Both the position numbers and the translations under genes were made by a program. The notes below the pieces were generated by a model. That model made no database searches and was not told where the DNA came from. It saw only the letters and a program-made list of their open reading frames with translations. Below, in pieces: positions 51,880 to 61,493 of a stretch of DNA of 64,000 nucleotides. Within the stretch, counting starts at the first letter, position 1, and each line of letters starts with the position of its first letter. Where the stretch lies: contig JAAXNY010000001.1 of NCBI GenBank assembly GCA_013420905.1, forward strand, positions 6,634,001-6,698,000, given 5' to 3'. Source of the DNA: Collybia mongolica (lineage: Eukaryota > Basidiomycota > Agaricomycetes > Agaricales > Clitocybaceae).

Positions 51880-53505
51880 GTGCATCAGGCTCATCGACGT
51901 CCATCGCGGATCGTGATCAGGCCACTGCCAGATGAGCGCCCGCGCCAGAGCGTAGCCAACCTCATCGGACGCTTTGAGCAAACTAAGCGTCCATCTATGT
52001 CCGGTACAGGGTCCCGCAGCTCGAGTGTCGTATCACATACCACAGGGGACTCAGCGAAGGAGGAGGTGAAGGAGAAGCGTGAATGGCCACCCAAATCGTC
52101 GACAACCAGCGAAAGACCACCCATCATAATTCCTTCCTCGTCCTGGACGCGGCGCAATGCTGAAACCCAGTCATCATCTCCGCCGAACCCTGAGCCACCT
52201 GCCACGCAAGCAGGGCCGACAGAAGATCCTGCTATCTTGACTCCTCGACCCAGCTCGGTGACTTCAATTCCGGACAACACTAAAGCTCTTTCTTCCCCCG
52301 CGAGACAAGAGGTCACCAGAGTACCGCCAGAGACCACCCCGAACACCAGCAAGACCCTCACAGCGACAACTCCGAAGCCTCCGGTCAAAGCGCCGGTCCC
52401 AAAGACGTCCGTCACAACAACTCCAAAGACCCCACTCAAGGCCCCGACGAAACCTCAGGCCAAACCAGCGCCAGCCGCACAGCCCTTGAGATCACAGCAC
52501 ACAGGTCCAGCTAGCATCACAGCTGCTGCACGTAAATCTGTCGCAAAACCTGCCCCTGCGACTCCCAGTCGTGCCAAAACGCCATCCCGGACGTCTGCCG
52601 CCGCCGCCGCACGTCCCAAAACCCCATCTTCTACACGCCCCAAGACACCCTCTGGTCTTTTCGCACCAACCGCAGCATCCTTAGCAAGAGCTAAAAGTAA
52701 CCAACCCCCGCCTCCAACGCCTACCAAGAAGGTCACACTTAGCAGTAGTTCGGCAGATCGCTTGAGCAAGCCTACGGCTGCGTCATTATCCCGTGCGCGT
52801 ACTCCTACCTCGATAACATCCAGTCCTGCCCGCGGTGCTGCCAAGCCCGCTGTCAGAGGAGCAACTCGTGGGACATCCAAACCAAGAGCCTCAACAACAC
52901 CAACAAGGCCGAGGAAAGATGGAGTTCCACCTGTCCCTAAGGCAGGTTCGGTTCCAGCCACAACGGGTGCTATTCTTGGAGCGACAGGAGCTGCAGTCGT
53001 TGAGGAATACAATTTCGATGAAGACGACTATATACATGATGACCAAGCGCTCTCAGATTCACTAAGACCAAATATCGGCCTTGTGGCAGATGAAGTAGGT
53101 GGTGAACAAGGATCCGTGGATCCAAGAAGGGACCCCCACGATGAGCTGGAGGAGGCAAATGGATCGGCAGAAAATGAAGGTATATCAATCGATGTGGTTG
53201 ATATATCCGCCATCGAACCACAAGAGCCCGATGAACCTGCAGAAGTCGTTCTCCTTGTCCACGATCTGGCACAAGAACCCGACATGGAAACTCATGACCC
53301 TGATGTCGACACCAGCGCCACAAGCGAATCGGAAACGATGTCGGTATCGGAGGATCGCACTGATGAGGTTAAGTTGCAGGTGCACACCAGCGATGATATT
53401 GAAGATATAGTGAACCTCCTTGAAACCGTGTCTATTTCGAAAGTGCGACCAGCGAGCATTGCAAGTATCCCTGATGAGGTTCACGAGATTCCCGATGAGG
53501 AATAA
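51880..53505 (+). CDS. Hypothetical low-complexity protein (Pro/Thr/Lys-rich, acidic C-terminus)
   Basis: Open frame of about 540 codons ending at TAA 53503-53505. It begins with a basic conserved-looking patch (RPRQSVANLIGRFEQTKRPS), common at the N-terminus of fungal cytoskeletal or signalling scaffolds. A long disordered stretch rich in K-T-P, S/T-P and Ala follows (for example TPKTPLKAPTKPQAKPA). The last ~170 residues are acidic (EEYNFDEDDYIHDDQAL). No folded domain is recognised. The frame has no ATG near its start: the nearest ATG (51852) is in another frame and would need a ~31-nt intron, so the 5' end is unresolved. The S/T-P density suggests phosphorylation by proline-directed kinases. 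Confidence 0.55.
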   Translation: MHQAHRRPSRIVIRPLPDERPRQSVANLIGRFEQTKRPSMSGTGSRSSSVVSHTTGDSAKEEVKEKREWPPKSSTTSERPPIIIPSSSWTRRNAETQSSSPPNPEPPATQAGPTEDPAILTPRPSSVTSIPDNTKALSSPARQEVTRVPPETTPNTSKTLTATTPKPPVKAPVPKTSVTTTPKTPLKAPTKPQAKPAPAAQPLRSQHTGPASITAAARKSVAKPAPATPSRAKTPSRTSAAAAARPKTPSSTRPKTPSGLFAPTAASLARAKSNQPPPPTPTKKVTLSSSSADRLSKPTAASLSRARTPTSITSSPARGAAKPAVRGATRGTSKPRASTTPTRPRKDGVPPVPKAGSVPATTGAILGATGAAVVEEYNFDEDDYIHDDQALSDSLRPNIGLVADEVGGEQGSVDPRRDPHDELEEANGSAENEGISIDVVDISAIEPQEPDEPAEVVLLVHDLAQEPDMETHDPDVDTSATSESETMSVSEDRTDEVKLQVHTSDDIEDIVNLLETVSISKVRPASIASIPDEVHEIPDEE

Positions 53506-54115
53506 AGGTACAACAAGTCAACCGAAGGCACGTCTCCAAATCTTTAGGGGGGCACCTGCTCGTGGTTGCATCGCAACTCGCGTATTTTGTGTCACCATCC
53601 AACGACTGTCTAGACAAACGCAACCGACGGGAACCCGTCCCCAGACCTCTACTCAAGATTTTCATAGTCTCATTAGCTCTACAACAATTCATGCAATCAA
53701 CCCACTACATTCATTTTAGTTTGCCCAACCTCACTGTGCCATTCACCATTTACATCCGTTCTTGTGCCTATTTTTTTTTTTTCTTTTCTTGCTTTTGGTA
53801 ACTTATTGGTGCTATGTGGTACTTACACTCATTGGCAATTGGGCCTCGGAAAGGATACCCTCTGATAATAGTTTGGCTATTGCGCCCTTCACATAGATGC
53901 TTACTACCACTGAGTGTCTTGAAGTACGCATAAACTGCTGAAGGAATAAATGCACTTGACTCGCTTCAAATTAGACACTGGAGAGGAATAGACTTTTGGT
54001 AATCAACATGTTTAGCCGATATTTTTTTCCTGAAGCAGTGCAAATCAATCTACTGGCACGTGGTTGGACGCGTCACTCGCGACCCTTGGACCATTACTCT
54101 CACCACGATCCCACA
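53506..54115. other. Spacer between the low-complexity gene and SEM1
   Basis: 610 bp; contains a T13 run near 53770 (3' UTR of the upstream gene) and the SEM1 promoter. No gene seen. Confidence 0.5.
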
Positions 54116-54552
54116 ATGTCCACAACTGCTTCATCTTCAAAGCCCACGGAGGATAATTCCAAAGCGGCGGAGCAACAGAAGTCTGCAGAGGACCCACAAT
54201 ACCTGGGAGTTTTGGAGGAGGACGATGAATTTGAAGAGTTTCCAGTCGCAGGTTCGTTCCAATACTGTTTATCCAACAATCCTCTCAATCACGATTTTCC
54301 ATGCAATAGACTGGGAAGACTCGCAAACAGATCTGGCTCATCTAGCAGGTACCGCGCCAGGTGCGGCGAAGTCAGGAGGAGATAAGCTCTGGGAGGATAA
54401 TTGGGACGATGATGACATCGAGGACGAGTTTAGTGTGCAGCTCAGGTGGGCCCATATTCACTATGCCCTCCTGTCCTTCTCAGTAAATTCGGCCCAGAAA
54501 TGAACTCGCAAAGACGAACAAGGGGTCTAGTGGAACCGCAATGGAGCACTAG
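54116..54552 (+). CDS. SEM1: 26S proteasome complex subunit SEM1 (DSS1)
   Basis: Small acidic disordered protein that binds the proteasome lid, BRCA2-like proteins and TREX-2. Three exons (54116-54251, 54310-54445, 54498-54552) sum to 327 nt, 108 residues. Diagnostic acidic blocks are GVLEEDDEFEEFPVAD then WEDS, and GDKLWEDNWDDDDIEDEFSV, with the conserved Trp residues. The C-terminal helix is QLRNELAKTNKGSS, stop TAG 54550-54552. The N-terminus is Ser/Lys-rich and longer than in yeast, as in many basidiomycetes. Confidence 0.93.
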
Positions 54553-54724
54553 TAATTTTATGCACAATATACATTTTCTTTCGGCGTCCATTACATTCCT
54601 CACATTGTAGCCACCTTACTTGCAAGAAAGCAATCTGGAGAGTCGTTCCATTTTACAACAATTGTTATCTTAAGCAGACGATGCTCATCGTGTCATTATA
54701 CCCCGTCGATCTCTCATAAACTCA

Positions 54725-57256
54725 TTAAACTACGACTTCTTTGTTGTCAACCGGCGTCTTCTCATCATCGGGTCGTCCTTCAATGCTTGCAACACTATCT
54801 CCTTCATCCTTCAAACCCATCTGACTGGTATCATAACCATGCGCTTCGAGGTAGTCACGGAACTATGTGGACTGTTAAATGAGATATGACCTCCTTGTCC
54901 AAACGGTGCGTACCGCCTGATCTTCCTGATTCATTCCATCTTGAGTCAATGGCGTAATAAAAAAGAATGTTACGATTGCGCTTAATATCGCGAGGCCTGG
55001 ACACTTTTGTGAGCCACACGCACGACCTACACCAATTTTTTGCGCACCACTTCCGACCCAGAAGGGACCTGTGTTTCCTCTGTTGGAATCCGATCCACCG
55101 AAGCCTATGCGACAGTCATATTCAATCCGTTTCGTTGAACCTCCGAGGTTAATAGCTCACTTTCAATCATAGGAGGAAATGCTTGGTCAGCTTTGTGAGC
55201 CTTAGAACCGACTGAAAGCTAGTACCACCTACCCCAGGTCCCGACGAAAGCCCCTACTTTTCCAATGGCAGCAGCCAGACCGTAGTATTGCCCTCGAACA
55301 GCGGTCGGGCTGGTCTTGCTGGCAAGCAAACCAAGGCAGTTCCCAGGGCCCAATTCTCCAAAGCTTAAGAAAATACCATACACCACCTGAAGGTCTGTCA
55401 TTAGTCTGTAGTCGGTCAAGGCTTTTCAATTTGCTTACGGCAAATCCAGCAATATGCTCGGTCAATCTTGGGATAGTCCTTTAAAATGTAACAGAGAAGT
55501 TGAAGATGCCACATACTTAACGTAAAGTCCACTCATAATGAATCCTATGATGGCTTGCAATAGGAGTCCGGTGATCTAGAGAGAAAGTCATTCAGCGCAA
55601 CCTCTGCAAATATGTCAACCAGCCCCTACCATAGTGTACTTGGGGCCCAGATAATCAACAATGAAGGCGCCTATCAAGGTACCTGCGCGTAATTACTAAG
55701 TAGGGACACATCAGGGCATGGTTCAAAGCGGATACCTGGCATGTAGAACAGGCTGGCATATTGTGTAAGGGTCACTGACAGGAACCTCAAGTTCTTGACT
55801 TACTTGATAATGACATTCCATCCAAATACGACAGTCAAGTCTGTTGATCCACCAGTAACACTAGTTGATCCAATCAGTTCTGCACTAGAGAGGGTTAAAG
55901 GAATTGGAATTACTTGTTCACAATGGTTGATGAGTATAATCCAAACTTTGTAGTACTTCGGGTTCAATTCGCTGATCCAGAAAAAGAGGACAGACTGACA
56001 GGATAGCTAGACCGTCTTTAAGATCAAGACACGATATAAGGCATAAATAAATAAAATACTCACACAATGAAGTCATAGAGGAACCTGAATCAGGTTACTC
56101 GGTGAAGTGCATGTTCAGAAATAAATTGGCCAACCATGTAAATGAAACAGCCGCTAAGGACCATCCGTAACGCTTAAAGACAAGTCGGTATGGGATTCGA
56201 GCATTCTTCATAGAGTCCTTTCTGTATCGGACTGGCTCATCCATGTTGAGCCGCCATATGAAGACGGCAAGAGCAGGAATTACACCCAGGCCAAGAGACA
56301 TGCGCCATACTGCACGAAGGTGATTATTACCAAAACTGACAATGAATGTGTAAATCCAGGTATCGAGAAAGTGCTAAAAGATAACGTACATCCAGAACAA
56401 CACAAGAGGCACAAATGCCGAAACCACAAATCCAAAATCAATCATGGTATCTGGCAGGCATGTAAACATGACTACATCAGAATATCACAAGAGTTTCTTA
56501 CTCGTCGCGAGCGCAAACCACCGATGTTGGGCGTTCTTGCTAATTCCGGGTTCTTCTGATTGTTCCGATGCAGAAACTGACCCGCAAGGATATTCTGCAC
56601 CGACTCCAATACCGAGGAGAAACCTGCGATGATTTAGAACATGGTACAGACATGATACTGATAAAAACTCACCGCATGGCGGCGAGCATACTGAGTAGGC
56701 CCCCAACGCTTCCATGTGCGCCAGAAGAGGCAGCAGATAAGAGTGAGAAGAGAGCGACTATTCCCGTTGCTGACATCTACATTCCGATGGAGCATCAGCT
56801 GGGTAAGAGTGATCTTGAAGGGGAAGTACCCACCATCCCGAATTTCCTGCCGAGCTTGTCGGATAGATATCCTGTTGAGGCCAAGAGTAAGGCAGCATTT
56901 ATCAAGGGAGGCACGACGACTCACCGAAAGACAACATACCCACAACTGTTCCAGCGAAGCCTAGACTACTCAATGTCGTGCTATAGTTGTGGTGGGCGAG
57001 CGCTTCCTTCCCATAAACACGCGTCAAAACTGTTTGAAGTATACTGGGTTTGATAAAAAAGACGCTGATCAAATAGTTGCACTAACGTGTGTTGACTGGG
57101 CACGACGATAAACACGAGAACGCGTCTAGATTATACTCGAACGACTCACCATTTCCGATAACACCATTCGCATATCCTAAGAAACAGCTTCACTCGCAAA
57201 AACACAAGACCGGAATGGGAGAACTATACCATCAGAGAACAAAGCGGTCCCACAAC
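54725..57256 (-). CDS. MFS transporter, GIT1-type (glycerophosphodiester/phosphate permease)
   Basis: Twelve-helix plasma-membrane symporter family that imports glycerophosphoinositol or phosphate. Exons read, 5' to 3': [16 protein letters not shown] (about 57150-57250), [20 protein letters not shown] and [16 protein letters not shown] (about 56930-57030), the signature [20 protein letters not shown] (about 56590), [20 protein letters not shown] then [13 protein letters not shown] (about 56200), [20 protein letters not shown], and [20 protein letters not shown] then [20 protein letters not shown] (about 55300). The C-terminus ends DNKEVVV at TAA 54725. At least ten introns. The first exon lies right of 57256 and was not identified, so the 5' end is open. 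Substrate is inferred from family resemblance only. Confidence 0.82.
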
Positions 57257-59515
57257 TAAAATAAGAGAGGGGAAGAAAGATCGTGAGTATTAAATACCTA
57301 GAGTAGTCTGAGAGATGCACCGTACGCAAAGATCAGGGAGACACTCTTGATTCGTGCATTCATAGACATTGGCGGTGGCAAAGAGGGAAAAAAATAGGGG
57401 AATGGGAGTGGAGCGGCGCTTGACTTATGCTTAAGAAAGCCATGTCTGGTTTTGTACAAAGTTTGCCAGAAGTTGAATGGGTTCGGGGAAGCGACAGGTG
57501 CACAGGGTCCTCGGCACGGAAGGAGAAAGATCTGGCAAATGAGGTGCCAGGGGTCCGCACTACCTGTGGACGTCTCTCCGCTCTCATCAATTAGCAATGC
57601 ACGTTTGACTGCCACACCAAAGAACGCTCCATTTCAACCATACCTCTAGATTTCACTCGACGTCGGGATGTCGGTCCCTTTGATAGCCCGGTTGACGGTG
57701 CACCGTTATCGAGACCATCTAATTTACTTCCTGATCCGAAACGAATTCCCATACGGCCTCGCCGACGCCACAGTCATGAGGGATACTACTTCAGCCGGCA
57801 ATCTCGAAAGGGGACATGAACTCATATCAATCTCCATTTGATACGATTTTGTGCGCTTTCTGATTGCTTGACCTTGGTGGCATCGTCTATTCCCAGCCTT
57901 TTACGTTCTATTCGCATCTTCGTATTTGGACAACCGAGTTTGGCGTTGGAAAGCACGCAACACGCAATGCATGGGTCGTAATTTTCCTGACAACAATGAT
58001 GTTTATGATGAACAAACTCTATATATTGTGTAATCAGAAAAGGGTGAGTAGACATCCTTTACACACTGCGACTGGTAGGCTTGTCAGGCCTTCAGGTCCT
58101 AACCGGCTATATATCAGATGACCCACAAATTACAACGATAAACTCACGCCCTCTGTTACCCCCAGATCCTCCGGTGGGTTCGGAGACGGATAGTGTTACT
58201 AGTAACAATCACGGCCCCCAAAGAATGTAGTAAAAGGTGTTGTGAACTCGTCCGTTATCAATATCTTCCTTGCAACTGTAGCAAGGTCAGGATGAATATC
58301 TGCGACATTATCACAACGCCGCTCTGCTAGAGATCATTGGATAACAATGGGCCTGCCACGCATATGCGGGTAACACTCATTAGACCTGTTCGTAACAGTA
58401 AAAGCGTCGTGTAGCGTACTTCCATAGAAGGAACGATCGTCTTCCTTTGGTTTTGGTTTGCCTACAGGAGACTAATCGGTCGCGCATGTACTTATCAATA
58501 AGTACGTAGGACGGATCCCGGCTCTTCAAATGAATGGGACTGCGCTGACCAACAAGCTCCGGCATCCAGGAGTGCAGTGACGCGCCCGTCCTAATCCACT
58601 AGTGCAAGTCAGGGACGACAGGCCATACTTTCAGAGCCCGAGGCGCCATCGCTTTGGATTCATGCCTTACCCACACTTTATTGGAATATCTTCCTACAGG
58701 CACGACCGCTATTATCCATGAAAGCAGCAAGCAGCAACCTGCCACTGGAACCAACGGTCGTGACGATCCTTGGCCATTGGTTTGCTTGATGTGCAGTTCC
58801 TGAGATATCATTCGCATGGCCGGCGGGGAGCTTGTCTACAAAGTTGTCTGCAACATTTATCCCTCGTCTGTATAAAATAATGCCCCCAGGGCCTTAATCA
58901 AGGTCGAACCGAAGAATTTTGTCCTTACCAGCACAATATAGACGAAGTCGCTACCTTTCTCGCCCTCCGCTGTCACTCCCGGACAAGGAAAGCAGACCGA
59001 AAACCGTTCTAGAAACGCTGCTGAAGAGGCGCTGAATCCGTTCAAGGAGTGCTTAAAATCAACCCCCAAAGACATACTCAATGACTAATTTCAGTAAACA
59101 GCATCACAGTGTTGAAAGACGCAGAGGCGAAACCACAAGTGGAAGGGGAATGGTCCTAGATCGTCGTTCCAAGTCAGTACGCAATATAGGTTTAGCGCTA
59201 CAGCTCAATTCAGTTATATCTTGATAAGCTCTCTTTGGAACGCGACAGACAGGACCCCACCGACCGATGACCATCATTAACAGGAACACGAACCCTGCGA
59301 TATTCTTATGAATACTTATAACCTCACGACATCACTGCTTTCACGTCCCGTTCTGGAGCAGAGTCGACGTGCGACTATAAATTCAATGATTGATAGAGGC
59401 CATGCCGCGGTAGGTTTGGCACTTGAGTGCCTTAATGATAAGCATGTCTACCCCGCTTTTCGGCACTGGCAATGCAAAATGTACAATTGGCAGTGGTTAA
59501 GGGCGGCACCCACTT
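57257..59515. other. Gene-poor stretch
   Basis: About 2.2 kb between the transporter and acetate kinase. It includes the unresolved transporter 5' exon(s). Minus-strand frames at 58599-58817, 58857-59081 and 59104-59289 (60-74 codons) are consecutive but show no domain and could not be joined convincingly. No repeats or RNA genes recognised. Confidence 0.4.
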
Positions 59516-61005
59516 TTAGTCAAATTCCCCATCCAATGCACATTCCCTGGCCATCTCCAGCTACGCATGTGCCTCAACAGTCTGGTTCCATGTACGAACA
59601 AAACTCTTACCTGTTCATCGGTCCTACAGACAAGTATCTTCTTTCCCTTTTCTTCTCCTTCAGCGAGTCCAATATCAAATACAACTCCGTCCATTCCATC
59701 AAGGGCCTCGTTTTTACCCTCATCAATTCGCGCAAAACCTAAACATCGCACCTTCTCCCCGATTGCTGCTCTCAGTTCCTTGCTTTTCTCCCCTATCCCG
59801 CCCGAAAATACCAACGCGTCAACCTGGCTCCCGAGCTTTAGATAGTACGACCCAATATAGTTCAAGATCCTGTCCACGAATAAATCGAATGCAAGACGAT
59901 CTGGGTTTGCGTCCGACGTCGGCTGGTCAAGTTTCGCACGCTGTGTGATAAGCCGAAAGTCTGTTGTTCCTGTTAAGGACTTCCACCCCGACTTTCGATT
60001 CAAAATATCCTCTGCCTTTGGATGGTTGAGAATCAGCCTTCACTCGAATCAAAGGGGTGCAAACCTCCGTAACGTGAATGTTTGAAGCCATTTTGGGGTC
60101 GTGGGTGATCCTGCCTGCTTTGTTGGTGTAGTGGAATATGAGGCTGGGATCAATCGCGCCAGAGCGTGTGGCCCCCGGGAGCCCATTCAAAGGCGTGAGC
60201 CCCATGGATGTATCGATGGACTGGCCGTGGTGGATGGCACATGCAGATGCCCCTGAACCAAGATGCAAGCATATGAAAGAGAGGGACTTGGATGGTTTTT
60301 TAAAAAACTGAGAAACCGAGCGAAGAATGAAGGAGTCTATATCAATCAGATGAGCTTTCGTAACTGAAATTAGTTCCCTAACGTACAACTCAGCCCATGA
60401 AAGCCATATTTCTTTAGCCCACGCTGGTGCGCGACTGTCTGGTCAATGGCGTAACTCGCGATGTGGTTGGGTATGGATCTGTGGAACGACGTGTCGAAGT
60501 AGGCAATGGAGTTTGCTTTTGGCAAGGCAGATAGACAGGCTTTGATGACGGAGAGTGCGGCGCCGTTGTGTCTACAAGGTCATTAGCGTTTCGCTTCATG
60601 GGAAGGGGAGAACATTACTTACAGTGGTGCAAGGTCCGACAGGGTTTCAATGTGATGATACGATTCATCGTTTATCACTACGCGTTCTTTGAAATCTCCC
60701 CCATGCACGACCCTGTGGCAAATATATGCTATTTTGTCAGGGTTGACATCCGCTTGTTTCTTGAGCGTATCCAGAAAATGAGCAAATGCGGAGGAGTGGT
60801 CGTTAACGGAAGCAAGCTCTTGAGAAATTGTACCGGAGTTGTTCTTGGGCTCGAATGAGAATTTAGCGGGAGGAGCAGAGATATCGGATATTGCGGATGT
60901 GAGGATGAGAGCAACAGGAAGTTCAGCATCGTGGGTGAACTGGTATAAGGATATCTTCAAGGATGAAGAACCAGCGTTCAGTGAGAGGACGAGTTTATGT
61001 AGCAT
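59516..61005 (-). CDS. ACK1: Acetate kinase
   Basis: Interconverts acetyl phosphate + ADP and acetate + ATP. Start ATG 61003-61005. Motifs in order: [102 protein letters not shown] and [20 protein letters not shown]. The last exon reads [14 protein letters not shown] and stops at TAA 59516-59518; the frame continuing to 59497 is intron read-through. All catalytic motifs are intact. The enzyme is uncommon in eukaryotes and in fungi pairs with phosphoketolase, which is the divergent neighbour here. Confidence 0.95.
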
Positions 61006-61493
61006 GGTGAATTATTTATTGAGGCTTCTACAGATGACAAAAGTTTGTTATAAGAGAAGGTGAAGTGGTAGAGGTACCTCAAAGGAAGGATATGAGCCTG
61101 GAGTACTCAATGGAGAACCCTCGTCGCGTGACGTCATTTGTGTCGCAAGGTGAGGTGGCCGGTGATGCCGCGCCCAATCTAGGCCTTTGGTTCGAAAATT
61201 GCGCCTTTAATGCCGCATCGTTTTCGTTGGTGAGAACATCGGGATTCCCAGTTCCCGGATTTTCTGGGAGAGTTTAGTGAGCTTGTAGAGGGTCCAGCAT
61301 GGTGCATGCGATAACGGTGAGTGGTCCGAGATCTTGCTAAGATGGTTGTGCTATTTTAGGGTTCATCGTATCACACACCGTCATAAACTCCACAACTTTT
61401 GTCGCAGACTGCGAGACAATGATGTGTTCCTTTTCAATATAAAGTCCCTCAACGACTCCACTCAATCTCTCAAATCGACCTTGACGAACAAGT
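61006..61493. promoter_or_regulatory. Shared promoter of acetate kinase and phosphoketolase, with CRE palindrome
   Basis: 488 bp between two divergent start codons. It carries TGACGTCA at 61129-61136, 124 bp from the ACK1 ATG and about 360 bp from the phosphoketolase ATG. No other strong palindrome seen. The perfect CRE is a candidate ATF/CREB-type bZIP site for joint control. Confidence 0.55.

Noticed and set aside
51891..53012. Long minus-strand ORFs of 182 and 185 codons
   Set aside because: Antisense shadows of the Pro/Thr/Ala-rich plus-strand frame; composition is the mirror of simple codons.
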